Below are positions 49,132-57,988 of a DNA stretch of 64,000 nt, one piece after another. Both the position numbers and the translations under genes were made by a program. The notes under the pieces were generated by a model that did no database searches, was not told the DNA's origin, and saw only the letters and a list, made by a program, of their open reading frames with translations. Numbering within the stretch: position 1 is the first letter of the stretch; every line of letters begins with the position of its first letter. Source of the stretch: DAHUYF01 sp035945115 (GTDB taxonomy: Bacteria > Pseudomonadota > Alphaproteobacteria > ATCC43930 > CGMCC-115725); assembly GCA_035945115.1 (NCBI GenBank), contig DASZAN010000032.1, positions 1 to 64,000 on the forward strand, given 5' to 3'.

Positions 49132-49818
49132 CTAGCTGTGTCCCGACCCACTGAACATGGCGGCATAGGGTCGGCCGTCGAAGGCCGAGCGGACATTGGC
49201 GATTTTTCCGTCTTTTAACTGGTGCCATTCGGCGACCAACACCTTGCCTTCGGCGGGCGCCTTCGTTTCCAGGTTGAAAAACACGGCGGCGTCGTTTCCC
49301 TGCCCGATGATCCCCTTCACCTCAAGGCGAACCGTGACCTGCAGGAGGCCGGCCAGCGCTTTCAAATAGGCGTCGGCGCTGCGATAGGTGTCGAAGAGGC
49401 CGACGAAGACGAGGTCGTCCGCGAGATAGGCGCGCGCCGCGGCGAGGTCCCGTCGCATCACTGCCTCGTAGAATTTTTTCAGAATCCGCCCGCTCTCGGG
49501 ATTGCCGAAGGCGTCGCGTTTGCCGGCCACCATTTCATAGTTGGTGAACAGCACGTCGCCATCGACTAACTCGGACCCATAGGCCGCTTCGAAGCTGTGC
49601 ACGGCGTCCGATTGTCCGTGTCGTTTTTGCGCGGCGGCATCGGCAAAAATGAACAAGTGCAAGAACCGAGTCGGATCGTCTTTTTGCTGCCAGGCAAGGT
49701 ACATCTCGGTGCCCGGCTCGTGCTCCGCGATATGTGGAACGAAATCCTTGATCGCCTTTTTCACCTTGTCCACCGCGGACGCGTTCACCCGATAGCCGCC
49801 GGTTTGATAGATCGCCAT
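49132..49818 (-). CDS. Two-domain protein: antibiotic-monooxygenase-like plus SnoaL-like, unknown function
   Basis: 228 residues. The N-terminal 95 residues look like a dimeric alpha/beta-barrel (ABM) domain, with GYRVNASAVDKVKKAIKDFV then LHLFIFADAAAQKRHGQSDA. Residues 108-220 look like a SnoaL/NTF2-type cone fold (LKKFYEAVMRRDLAAARAYL, VLVAEWHQLKDGKIANVRSA). Both folds bind small molecules; the combination gives no clear reaction. There is no signal peptide. Domain calls are by pattern and moderately sure. It is a separate unit 54 nt downstream of the SRPBCC gene, on the same strand, and may be co-transcribed. Confidence 0.7.
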   Translation of the reverse strand: MAIYQTGGYRVNASAVDKVKKAIKDFVPHIAEHEPGTEMYLAWQQKDDPTRFLHLFIFADAAAQKRHGQSDAVHSFEAAYGSELVDGDVLFTNYEMVAGKRDAFGNPESGRILKKFYEAVMRRDLAAARAYLADDLVFVGLFDTYRSADAYLKALAGLLQVTVRLEVKGIIGQGNDAAVFFNLETKAPAEGKVLVAEWHQLKDGKIANVRSAFDGRPYAAMFSGSGHS

Positions 49819-49872
49819 TGCTCGTTTCCTCTCTCAACACATGGCATTGCGACTAATGGAGCGATCGTGACT

Positions 49873-50442
49873 TCACGCGCGCTCGCGTAGTTGGTCGCGG
49901 TACTCCTGCTCCAGGCGCAACTTCGTCGTCCAGAAGGGCCGCGGTTCGCGGCCGGCAAGATGATCGTCGAGCAGTCCGAGATGGGCATGCCATCCGCTGG
50001 CAACGTTCGCCATCGCGTCGAGATCGCCGAGGCGGCGATGGGTGATGACCAGAAGCACCTTCTTGCCCCGAGGTGTGAGCTCGAAGGTCACTTCCGATGC
50101 ATCGGCGCCCTCGCCCCAGGTGAAACTCAAGAGGCGCGGCGGATCGCATTGCGTGATGCGCCCGGGAATCTCACACGAATCATCCTTACCGGGCGGTGTC
50201 CTCTCGCTCGTAAGCTCGGAAAAACGGAACCGCAATTCGACGCGCCCCTGTGCTCGCAGCTCCATCGGTCCGGCGCCAAACCACTTCTTCCGCTTTTTCG
50301 GATCTGTGAGATAGGTCCAGATGCGCTCGATTGGGCCCGGCAAAAGGCGTTCGATGCGAAAGGCACCGGGCTCAATGGCCGTGCCGTGCTCATCGCGGAT
50401 CTTCCCTTCGCGATCGCTTGGCTTTTTCGGGCCCGCGCTCAT
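49873..50442 (-). CDS. SRPBCC/AHSA1-domain protein
   Basis: 189 residues of the START-like AHSA1 fold. Typical segments are FRIERLLPGPIERIWTYLTD, KRKKWFGAGPMELRAQGRVE, RLLSFTWGEG and the C-terminal GWHAHLGLLDDHLAG helix. It probably binds a hydrophobic ligand; no catalytic role is known for the family. Its ATG overlaps the stop of the ArsR gene by 4 nt. ArsR-AHSA1 pairs are widespread and are thought to be regulator-effector units. Confidence 0.88.
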   Translation of the reverse strand: MSAGPKKPSDREGKIRDEHGTAIEPGAFRIERLLPGPIERIWTYLTDPKKRKKWFGAGPMELRAQGRVELRFRFSELTSERTPPGKDDSCEIPGRITQCDPPRLLSFTWGEGADASEVTFELTPRGKKVLLVITHRRLGDLDAMANVASGWHAHLGLLDDHLAGREPRPFWTTKLRLEQEYRDQLRERA

Positions 50443-50819
50443 CGCCTCACTCGTCGCCTCCTTGGTTGCTTGACCGCGGCAGCCATCTCGTCTTCCGCAT
50501 GCAAGAGAGCCTCGAGAGCATCAAGCCGCTTCGTCCACAGCGCACGTTGCGCATCGATCCATGACGCCGCCGCATCGAGCGGAGCCGGATCGATCGAGAG
50601 GAAATGCTCGCGGCCGGCGCGCCGCCGCCGCACCAAGCGCGCGCGCTCGAGCATCTGGATGTGCTTCGAGACGGCATTGAGCGACATGGCGAACGGCTCG
50701 GCGAGCGAGGTGACGCGGACCTCCCCCCCGGATAGTCGCTCAAGGATTGCTCGGCGCACCGGATGCGCCAGCGCCAGCAAGGTATTGTCGAGCCGAGGCT
50801 GCGTTGTCATTTCATTCAA
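50439..50819 (-). CDS. ArsR-family transcriptional regulator
   Basis: 126 residues. The winged helix is at about 8-85: LALAHPVRRAILERLSGGEV, then EPFAMSLNAVSKHIQMLERA as the recognition helix. The metal-binding ELCVCDL motif of true arsenic sensors is absent, so this is the metal-independent branch usually paired with AHSA1 proteins. The short AT-rich stretch just upstream (50812-50860, with ATTCAACCATTCGGTTGAAC) contains an inverted repeat suited to be its operator. Confidence 0.9.
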   Translation of the reverse strand: MNEMTTQPRLDNTLLALAHPVRRAILERLSGGEVRVTSLAEPFAMSLNAVSKHIQMLERARLVRRRRAGREHFLSIDPAPLDAAASWIDAQRALWTKRLDALEALLHAEDEMAAAVKQPRRRRVRR

Positions 50820-50834
50820 CCATTCGGTTGAACA
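50813..50834. promoter_or_regulatory. Candidate ArsR operator
   Basis: TTCAACCATTCGGTTGAA is an inverted repeat with 7-nt arms (TTCAACC/GGTTGAA) around ATTC-type spacer bases, placed at the start of the ArsR gene in an AT-richer patch. Position suggests self-regulation of the ArsR-SRPBCC pair. Confidence 0.5.
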
Positions 50835-50990
50835 TAGCCGCGCGCTAATTCGATTGTCAACAGCGCGCCGCCGCGGGTTCGTAATCCCGACGCCACGGCG
50901 ACTGCTACTTAAGTCACGGCAATTCTGCTCGTGCGTCCGACGACGGCTCAGAATGAGGTTTCTTTACCGCAACGTCGATCCGCGGCGGTC

Positions 50991-52256
50991 CTACCTCACC
51001 AATCTCGGCAGCGGCGGCGCTTCGGGCGCGACGTGCTCCGCCTCGCCGTCGATGAGCAGATTGCGCTCTTCCGCATGCACGCTGTAGCTCGGCAGGTTCG
51101 CCGGCAGCGCCTTAGTCGCTTGCACGCCAAGCTTCGCCAGGTTGCGCGCCCGCGGCAGGAGGCGCTGGTTCACGGAAGCGGTGAGCTTCGCGAAACTGTC
51201 GGCGGCCGCCTTGATGCCGCGTCCCAGCGTCGCCGCGTGCCCGAGCGTCACCGCGATCGCATCGAGCAGCGAGCGCGTCATCTCGGCGATGCGCTGCTGG
51301 TTCTCGATCTGGCGCACCAGGTTGATCTCGACCGACGCAAGCGAGATGGCGCAATGAAGGCCCGCCGGTCCCGCGGGAATGATCTGCAGCGCCCGGGCTT
51401 TCTGCATGAATTGCGGATCGGCGCGGTAGAGCTTTTCGAGCGCCGCTTCGTTCGGGAGATACATCACCGAGAGCACGCGGGCGATCGCGTCCTCGCGTCC
51501 GCCCTGCCGCCACGCGGCGAGAATGGCGCTCTTGTAGTCCTTCTCGGCGAGCGCGCGGAGATGCTGGTTCATAGTGCGCGCGAGATTGCGGTAGGCCTCG
51601 TCTTCCTCGGGGGTGCCCTCGGCGCGGGCGATCTCCAAGAGGAATTTCGAGGCCTTGCAGTCGATGACGAGGGCGCTGTTCCCCGGCAGGAACACCACCG
51701 CGTCGGGGCGGAGCCGGCGCCCGGTCTCCTCATCCTCCGTCACATGCTGCAGGAGGAAGTCGCGGCCCACCTCGAGGCCGAAGGAGGCAAGCGTGTTGGC
51801 AAGGCCGATCTCGGCGAGTTCGCCGGCGCCCCCCGGGCTCGAAAGGGCGCGCCAGAGCGTGTCGACCGCCTCACCCTTCTCTTCGACCTGGCCGTGGAGC
51901 TTGTGGACGGCCTTGGCGATCTCGTCCACTTGGCGGACGAGATGCTCGCTCGCCTGGCGGACGCGTTCCTCCGCCTCCTTCTTGGCCTCGCCGTTCTCGC
52001 GCTTGTGGTCCTCGAGGAGCTTCGATGAGAGCTGCTGGGCCGTCGCGAGCACGGCGGCCTGCGCCGCCTGCAGGCTTTCGGCGCGCAGCCGCTCGAAATC
52101 GGCGAGCCGGTTCTCGCCGTCGGCAAGGCGCTGGCGCGCCACCGCAAGCTCCCGTTCCGCGGCGACTCGGGCATTGCCCGAGCGCGCCAGGAGCATCGCA
52201 AGGACCGCCGCTAATCCCAATGAAATCAAGCTCAAAGCGGCAAGCATCAGAGTCAT
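50991..52256 (-). CDS. rmuC: DNA recombination protein RmuC
   Basis: 421 residues. An N-terminal membrane helix (about 3-24, MLAALSLISLGLAAVLAMLL) and a coiled coil to about residue 130 precede the RmuC nuclease-like domain. The domain core is seen in RRLRPDAVVFLPGNSALVID and DCKASKFLLEIA, with a restriction-endonuclease-like D-x-K. RmuC limits inversions at short repeats. It is divergent from def, as in related alphaproteobacteria. Confidence 0.92.
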   Translation of the reverse strand: MTLMLAALSLISLGLAAVLAMLLARSGNARVAAERELAVARQRLADGENRLADFERLRAESLQAAQAAVLATAQQLSSKLLEDHKRENGEAKKEAEERVRQASEHLVRQVDEIAKAVHKLHGQVEEKGEAVDTLWRALSSPGGAGELAEIGLANTLASFGLEVGRDFLLQHVTEDEETGRRLRPDAVVFLPGNSALVIDCKASKFLLEIARAEGTPEEDEAYRNLARTMNQHLRALAEKDYKSAILAAWRQGGREDAIARVLSVMYLPNEAALEKLYRADPQFMQKARALQIIPAGPAGLHCAISLASVEINLVRQIENQQRIAEMTRSLLDAIAVTLGHAATLGRGIKAAADSFAKLTASVNQRLLPRARNLAKLGVQATKALPANLPSYSVHAEERNLLIDGEAEHVAPEAPPLPRLVR

Positions 52257-52381
52257 GTTCGGTCTCCCCGGCGGCGGGCGCTATTTTACCATGGCGGCTT
52301 GCGGCCAAGGGTTGACGCCGGCGGCGCAACGCCATACCTAAGGCGCCGATTCCTCATGAAATATCGAGGCTCCGCCCGCCC

Positions 52382-52909
52382 ATGGCCTTGCTGCCGATCC
52401 TCACCGCTCCCGATCCGCGCCTCAAAATGAAGGCGAAGCTGGTCGCGGCGGTCGACGACCGGGTTCGCCGCCTCATGGCGGATATGCTGGAGACCATGTA
52501 TGCCGCGCCCGGCATCGGCCTTGCCGCGCCGCAAGTGGGCGTGGCGACGCGGGTCCTCGTCGTCGATGTGGCGCGGGAGGGCGAGCCGCGCCAACCCATG
52601 AAGATCGCCAATCCCGAGATCCTCTGGCGCTCGGCGGAACTGCTGACCACGAACGAGGGCTGCCTCTCGCTTCCCGAGCACTATGCCGATGTCAGCCGCC
52701 CCGCGAAAATCCGGTTGCGCTATCTCGACGAGCAGAACGAGATTCGCGAGATTGAGGTGGAAGGCCTGCTCGCCACCTGCATCCAGCACGAGATGGATCA
52801 TCTCGAGGGTGTGCTCTTTGTCGACCACATCTCCGCGCTCAAGCGCGGCATCATCCTGCGCAAGCTCGCCAAGGCGAAGCGCCAGCAGGCGGAGACGGTC
52901 CCAGCCTGA
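52382..52909 (+). CDS. def: Peptide deformylase
   Basis: 175 residues. All three motifs are intact: GIGLAAPQVG at 44-53, EGCLSLPE with metal ligand Cys94, and QHEMDHLEG with ligands His136 and His140 and catalytic Glu137. It removes the formyl group from nascent chains. First of a def-fmt-truA run. Confidence 0.95.
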   Translation: MALLPILTAPDPRLKMKAKLVAAVDDRVRRLMADMLETMYAAPGIGLAAPQVGVATRVLVVDVAREGEPRQPMKIANPEILWRSAELLTTNEGCLSLPEHYADVSRPAKIRLRYLDEQNEIREIEVEGLLATCIQHEMDHLEGVLFVDHISALKRGIILRKLAKAKRQQAETVPA

Positions 52910-52933
52910 GCGGGCGATGGCGCGCGCCGCGCC

Positions 52934-53875
52934 ATGAAGAAGCTACGCCTCGCCTTCATGGGGACGGCGGAGATCGCTCTGCCGAGTCTCGAAGCGCTGC
53001 GCAAGGCGGGGCACGAGATCGTCGCCGTCTACACCCAGCCGCCGCGTCCCGCCGGCCGTGGTCAGCGGCCGCAGCTTTCGCCGGTGCACGAAGCGGCCGA
53101 GCGCGCGGGACTCGCCGTGCGCACGCCGGAACGGTTCGATGGCGAGACCATGGCCGCGTTTGCCGGGCTCAATCTCGATGCGGCGGTGGTGGTGGCCTAT
53201 GGCTTGATCCTGCCGGCCGCGGTGCTACGCGCGCCGCGTCTCGGCTCCCTCAACGTGCACGCCTCGCTCTTGCCGCGCTGGCGCGGCGCGGCGCCGATCC
53301 AACGCGCCATCCTCGCCGGCGATGCCGAGACCGGCGTTACCATCATGATGATGGATGAGGGCCTCGATACCGGCCCTATGCTCCTCGCCGAGGCGACGCC
53401 GATCGGGCCGAAGACCACCGCGCGCGAGCTGCACGACCGTTTGGCCGCCATCGGCGCGCGGCTCATCGTCGCAGCGCTGGAAGGCGTCGCGGCAGGGCGC
53501 CTCTCGCCGAAACAGCAGCCCGCAGGGGGCGCCACCTACGCGAAGAAGCTCCGCCGCGAGGAGGGCGCGCTCGATTGGCGCCGTCCGGCGGCGGCGCTCG
53601 AGCGCGCAGTGCGTGCCTTCGATCCCTGGCCCGGCGCCTTCTTCGAGCATGCGGGCGAGCCCATCAAGGTGCTCGCCGCGGAAGTCGTGCCAGCGCTGCG
53701 GCATGCCGCGCCTGGCACGGTGCTCGACGCGCGCATTGCCATTGCCTGCGGCGAGGACGCGTTTCGCCCCTTGCGCCTTCAGCGGGCGGGCCGCGCAGCC
53801 CAAGATGTCGACGCCTTCTTGCGCGGCTATGTCATCGCTGCCGGCACCATCCTGCCATGCTCCGCTACAAGCTGA
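52934..53875 (+). CDS. fmt: Methionyl-tRNA formyltransferase
   Basis: 313 residues. The catalytic triad is Asn107, His109 (SLNVHASLLPRWRGAAPIQR) and Asp145 (EGLDTGPM). The N-terminal Rossmann domain opens with RLAFMGTAEIALPSLEAL, and the C-terminal OB domain reads from about 205 on. It formylates initiator Met-tRNA. It starts 24 nt after def and overlaps truA by 19 nt. Confidence 0.95.
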   Translation: MKKLRLAFMGTAEIALPSLEALRKAGHEIVAVYTQPPRPAGRGQRPQLSPVHEAAERAGLAVRTPERFDGETMAAFAGLNLDAAVVVAYGLILPAAVLRAPRLGSLNVHASLLPRWRGAAPIQRAILAGDAETGVTIMMMDEGLDTGPMLLAEATPIGPKTTARELHDRLAAIGARLIVAALEGVAAGRLSPKQQPAGGATYAKKLRREEGALDWRRPAAALERAVRAFDPWPGAFFEHAGEPIKVLAAEVVPALRHAAPGTVLDARIAIACGEDAFRPLRLQRAGRAAQDVDAFLRGYVIAAGTILPCSATS

Positions 53876-54603
53876 CGCTCGAATATGACGGCACCGGCCT
53901 TGTCGGCTGGCAGCGGCAAGCAAACGGGCTTTCGGTGCAGGAGATCCTGGAGACGGCGGTCGAGCGCTATTGCGGCGTGCGCGCCACCGTCCACGGCGCG
54001 GGGCGCACCGATGCCGGCGTGCATGCCCTAGGCCAGACCGCGCATGTCGATTTGCCGCGCGAAGCCTCGGTCGAAGTGATCCGCAACGCGCTCAATCAGC
54101 ATGTGAAGCCGGCCGCCGTCGCCGTGTTGGCGGTGGAGCGCGTGGCGGAGAGCTTCGATGCCCGCCGCTCCGCGCGTGGCCGCATCTACCGCTATCGCAT
54201 CTTGAACCGCCGTCCGCCGCCCACGCTCGAGCGCGGCCGCGTCTGGCATGTCGGGCGCCACCTCGATGTCGAGGCCATGCAAGAAGGCGCGCGCGTCCTT
54301 ATCGGCAAGCACGATTTCACCAGCTTTCGCGATTCGCTCTGCCAAGCGAAATCGCCGGTGAAGACGCTCGACTGCCTCGAGGTCGCGCGCCTTGGCCAGG
54401 AGATCCACGTGGAGGCCCGCGCGCGCTCTTTCCTCCACCATCAAGTGCGCAACATGGTGGGGACGCTAAAGCTGGTGGGCGAAGGCAAGTGGCGCGTTGC
54501 CGACGTAGCGTCGGCGCTCGCGGCGCGCGACCGCCGCGCCGGCGGCCCGACCGCGCCCGCCGAGGGGCTCTATCTCGTCGAGGTCGTCTACGCCCTGCGC
54601 TGA
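53857..54603 (+). CDS. truA: tRNA pseudouridine(38-40) synthase
   Basis: 248 residues from ATG 53857, inside the end of fmt. The catalytic Asp52 is in GAGRTDAGVHALGQ, and the fold markers LTLEYDGTGLVGWQRQ and FLHHQVRNMVGTLKLVG are present. It modifies the anticodon stem-loop of many tRNAs. Confidence 0.95.
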   Translation: MLRYKLTLEYDGTGLVGWQRQANGLSVQEILETAVERYCGVRATVHGAGRTDAGVHALGQTAHVDLPREASVEVIRNALNQHVKPAAVAVLAVERVAESFDARRSARGRIYRYRILNRRPPPTLERGRVWHVGRHLDVEAMQEGARVLIGKHDFTSFRDSLCQAKSPVKTLDCLEVARLGQEIHVEARARSFLHHQVRNMVGTLKLVGEGKWRVADVASALAARDRRAGGPTAPAEGLYLVEVVYALR

Positions 54604-54607
54604 GCGG

Positions 54608-55225
54608 TCAATGCATTCGCGTCGCCGCGACGAAGAGCTCGGCGCCGGCGATGATGAGCGCCACATTCCAAAGCGTCGCGGCGAGGCTCGCGGCAAGGCC
54701 GATCACGAGGGCGCGGCCATCGCCTTCGAGAAGCCCCAGCGCGATGATGATGATGCCGAGGCCCATCGGCGCGTTCCCGAACGGGACCGGCAAGGCGAGG
54801 ATCAGGCTGAGCGCGATGAGCGAGACGCCGACGAGCCGTTCGCCGGGGCCCTCGGTCAAGCCGGACGGCCGCGGGCGAAGCCAGCGTTCGAGGCGGAGCA
54901 GCACCGACTCGGTGCGCAGCACGAAGCGCTCGAAGCGCCGCCGCTCGATCGCGAGGCGTTTGAGCCAGCCGGGGAGGCGTGGCGAATGCCAGCCGACCGC
55001 GAGCTGCAGCCCGAGCAAGGCGATGCCGATGGCGAAGGGCACGGAAAAGCCAGGGATCATCGGCCCCGGCACCACATTCGGCAAGGCCAGCAGCAGGATC
55101 AGCAGGCCAAACCCCTGATCGCCGAGCGCCGCCAAAAGATCGGCCACCGCGAAGCGGTCGCTGCGATGCTCCTCGGCCAGTTGGCGCAGCGCGGCGGCGA
55201 TGCCGCGCGGGCGATCCTTACTCAA
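54608..55225 (-). CDS. exoD: ExoD-family membrane protein
   Basis: 205 residues with four or more membrane segments, including GFGLLILLLALPNVVPGPMI, VPFAIGIALLGLQLAVGW and LIALSLILALPVPFGNAPMG. These match ExoD, first described in Sinorhizobium for exopolysaccharide production; the molecular role is unclear. TTG 55225 is proposed as start because it overlaps the upstream stop (TTGA). Longer in-frame starts to 55336 overlap that gene and read arginine-rich, non-native sequence. Confidence 0.82.
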   Translation of the reverse strand: MSKDRPRGIAAALRQLAEEHRSDRFAVADLLAALGDQGFGLLILLLALPNVVPGPMIPGFSVPFAIGIALLGLQLAVGWHSPRLPGWLKRLAIERRRFERFVLRTESVLLRLERWLRPRPSGLTEGPGERLVGVSLIALSLILALPVPFGNAPMGLGIIIIALGLLEGDGRALVIGLAASLAATLWNVALIIAGAELFVAATRMH

Positions 55226-55785
55226 TAGAGGCTCTGCGCGACCTCGCCCAAGCCCATTCCGAGCACCAGGTCGAGGAGTACGACGGCAGTCGTGACCAAC
55301 CCGCCGGCGCGGAGCGCAACACGGGCGATAAACCATTCATAACCGATGAGCGCCACCCACAGGGTGACATTAAGCGCCACCGCAAAAGTCGGTGTGAGCG
55401 CGCCAGCAATGAGAGCAATCGTGATCGAAGGTAGAATCTGCAGCAACTGCGCCCAGTTGTAGGCGACGATGAAGTCGAGGGCTTGCTCCTCGCGCCTCAA
55501 GCGATGCGATATCTCGAAGATGATCAGTGGCAGTGCAGTCCAGCCGATAACATAGCCAATACTCTCGACGATGAGCGTAGGAACGGAAGGTACATCCCAC
55601 GGCTGCGCCGGCGTCGGACGTAGCGCCAGCAGCACGAGGAAGCCGGGATAGGCGAGTGCCATCGCCCAGAACGACCGCCACACCCCGCCGGCGCTGCGAT
55701 CGAACCAAGCCATGGCACCGGCATCGAGCCGCGCCAGACGCCAGGCGCCGTACATGCCGTTCGAGACCTCGCGCAGGCTCACCAC
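55222..55785 (-). CDS. Integral membrane protein of unknown function
   Basis: 187 residues with about five membrane helices: WRSFWAMALAYPGFLVLLAL, LIVESIGYVIGWTALPLIIF, ILPSITIALIAGALTPTFAV, ALNVTLWVALIGYEWFIARV and a last one ending VLLDLVLGMGLGEV. The arrangement resembles the Yip1 superfamily, but I do not name it. It begins 6 nt before the dapE stop region on the same strand and couples to exoD by TTGA, so dapD-dapE-this-exoD may be one transcript. Confidence 0.8.
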   Translation of the reverse strand: MVSLREVSNGMYGAWRLARLDAGAMAWFDRSAGGVWRSFWAMALAYPGFLVLLALRPTPAQPWDVPSVPTLIVESIGYVIGWTALPLIIFEISHRLRREEQALDFIVAYNWAQLLQILPSITIALIAGALTPTFAVALNVTLWVALIGYEWFIARVALRAGGLVTTAVVLLDLVLGMGLGEVAQSLY

Positions 55786-55791
55786 GTCCGA

Positions 55792-56961
55792 TCAACCGGC
55801 GGGAAAGTAAAGGTCCAGCATGGTGCGGTAGATATCCGTGAGCTGCGCCATGTCGGCGAGCGGCACGCGCTCGTCGACCTTGTGCATGGTGAGGCCGACA
55901 AGGCCGAACTCGGCGAGCGGGCAGTAGTGCTGGATGAAGCGCGCGTCCGAAGTGCCGCCCGTCGTGCTGAGCTCCGGGGTGCGGCCGGTGACGCGCTTAA
56001 TCGCCGTCGTCAAAAGCTCGCTCACCTCGCCCGGCGGCACGAGGAAGGACTCGCCGCTCACATGATAATCGACCGTGTACTTGCCGCCGACCGCGTCGAA
56101 CTTCTCTTTGATCCATGCTTTGAGCGCGGCGCTCGTCCAGCGATCGCTGAAGCGGATGTTGAAGGTGGCTCGCGCCACGCCGGGAATGACGTTGGCCGCG
56201 GTATTGCCGATATCGATGGTGGCGATCTGCAACGTCGAGGGCTGGAAATGCGCGGAGCCGTCGTCGAGCGGCTCGGCGATGAGCGCCTGGAGCATGGCCA
56301 CGAGCCGGTGCGCGGCGTTGTCGGCGAGATGCGGATAGGCGGTGTGCCCCTGCACGCCGTGCACGGCGAGATAGCCGTTCATGCTGCCGCGACGGCCGAT
56401 CTTCACCATGTCGCCGAGCTCTTTGGCGTTGGTGGGCTCGCCGACGATGCAGGCATCGAGCTTCTCGCCACGCGCCGCCAGGTATTCCAGCATCTTCCTG
56501 GTGCCGTTGATCGACACACCTTCTTCGTCGCCGGTGATGAGCAAGCTGATCGAGCCGCCGAACTCTTGCCCGCGCGCTTCGATGAAGCGCGCGACGGCGG
56601 CGGCGAAGCAGGCGATCGCCCCCTTCATGTCGGCGGCGCCGCGGCCGTGCAGCGTGGCGCCGTCGATCGCGCCGGCAAAGGGCGCGATCTTCCAGGCGTC
56701 GAGCGGCCCGGGCGGCACGACGTCGGTGTGACCGGCGAAGCAGAGATTGCGCCCCTCTGTGCCGATCCGGGCATAGAGGTTGACGATGGGATCGGTACCA
56801 GGCTCGGTGAATTCCTGGACGTCGCAGCGAAATCCCAGACGCCCGAGCACGCCCGCGAGATAGGGAATGACGCCCTCGTCCTTGGGCGTAACGCTGGGGC
56901 GGCGGATGAGCTCGGCGGCGAGCTCGACCGGATCAACGGGCTCGTTGCGTTTGGCTTTCAT
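55792..56961 (-). CDS. dapE: Succinyl-diaminopimelate desuccinylase
   Basis: 389 residues. Metal ligands His78 and Asp80 (GHTDVVPPG), Asp111 (GRGAADMKGAI) and Glu146/Glu147 (GDEEG) are all present, with the catalytic base among the glutamates. The dimerisation domain is at about 185-300. It yields LL-diaminopimelate for lysine and peptidoglycan. ATG 56961 overlaps the dapD stop by one base; the frame continues open upstream but only as antisense of dapD's own frame. Confidence 0.94.
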   Translation of the reverse strand: MKAKRNEPVDPVELAAELIRRPSVTPKDEGVIPYLAGVLGRLGFRCDVQEFTEPGTDPIVNLYARIGTEGRNLCFAGHTDVVPPGPLDAWKIAPFAGAIDGATLHGRGAADMKGAIACFAAAVARFIEARGQEFGGSISLLITGDEEGVSINGTRKMLEYLAARGEKLDACIVGEPTNAKELGDMVKIGRRGSMNGYLAVHGVQGHTAYPHLADNAAHRLVAMLQALIAEPLDDGSAHFQPSTLQIATIDIGNTAANVIPGVARATFNIRFSDRWTSAALKAWIKEKFDAVGGKYTVDYHVSGESFLVPPGEVSELLTTAIKRVTGRTPELSTTGGTSDARFIQHYCPLAEFGLVGLTMHKVDERVPLADMAQLTDIYRTMLDLYFPAG

Positions 56962-57818
56962 CAATCGCGCAGCAACTCGTTGATCGCGGTCTTGGCGCGG
57001 GTACGCTCGTCGACACGCTTGATGATCACGGCGCAAGCGAGGCTCGGCGCCGGCGTGCCGTCGGGGAGCGGCTTGCCAGGGAGGGTCCCCGGCACCACGA
57101 CGGAGTAGGCGGGAACGCGTCCCTGATAGATCTGCCCGGTCTCGCGGTCGACGATCTTGGTGGTGGCGCTGATGAAGGTGCCCATGGCGAGCACTGCGCC
57201 GGTTTCGACGATGACGCCTTCCACCACCTCGCTGCGCGCGCCGATGAAGCAATTGTCTTCGACGATCACCGGCTCCGCCTGGAGGGGCTCGAGCACGCCG
57301 CCAATGCCGACGCCGCCCGAGAGATGGCAGTTCTTGCCGATCTGGGCGCAGGAGCCGACCGTCGCCCAAGTGTCGACCATCGTGCCGCTGTCGACGTAAG
57401 CGCCGACATTGACGAAGGAGGGCATGAGCACGACACCAGGCGCGATGTAAGCCGAGCGACGCACGATCGAGCCCGGCACGGCGCGGAAGCCCGCCTCGCG
57501 AAACCGGTTGGCGCTCCACCCCGCGAACTTCGGCGGCACCTTGTCCCACCAGCTCGACGCACCCCACTCAGGCTCGCTGGGGCCTCCGCCGATCTCGGCC
57601 ATATCGCTGAGGCGGAACGACAGCAGCACCGCCTTCTTGAGCCATTGATGGACGTGCCAGCGCCCCTCGAATTTTTCGGCGACTCGAAGACGCCCCGCAT
57701 CGAGCCCGTCGAGCGCCGCCTCGACGGCCGCGCGGACCGGTCCTTCGGTCTGAACCGTGATGCTCTCGCGCACCTCCCAGGCGGCATCGATGGTTGCGGC
57801 AAGTTCTCTGTCGTTCAT
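56961..57818 (-). CDS. dapD: Tetrahydrodipicolinate N-succinyltransferase
   Basis: 285 residues. The N-terminal helical domain is followed by a left-handed beta-helix of hexapeptide repeats (about 105-240), seen in GVVLMPSFVNVGAYVDSGTM, CAQIGKNCHLSGGVGIGGVL and VIVEDNCFIGARSEVVEGVI. It acts just before DapC and DapE in the succinylase branch of lysine synthesis, and is co-transcribed with dapE. Confidence 0.95.
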   Translation of the reverse strand: MNDRELAATIDAAWEVRESITVQTEGPVRAAVEAALDGLDAGRLRVAEKFEGRWHVHQWLKKAVLLSFRLSDMAEIGGGPSEPEWGASSWWDKVPPKFAGWSANRFREAGFRAVPGSIVRRSAYIAPGVVLMPSFVNVGAYVDSGTMVDTWATVGSCAQIGKNCHLSGGVGIGGVLEPLQAEPVIVEDNCFIGARSEVVEGVIVETGAVLAMGTFISATTKIVDRETGQIYQGRVPAYSVVVPGTLPGKPLPDGTPAPSLACAVIIKRVDERTRAKTAINELLRD

Positions 57819-57988
57819 GCGGATGATCGCGGTTCACAGGCGCTCAGAGCGCGCGGAAGATGAGCCACCGGGCGCCGACCTGTCAACCGCGCGTGACCCG
57901 CGCCGCTCGTGTGGCGCGTCATCAAGGGGTCGGCAGATGAACCCACGGCTGCGGCGGCGACCGACTATGCCTATGCCGGCGACAAGCC

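Noticed and set aside
55882..57108. 408-codon open frame antisense to dapE
   Set aside because: DapE metal ligands and motifs are all on the other strand.
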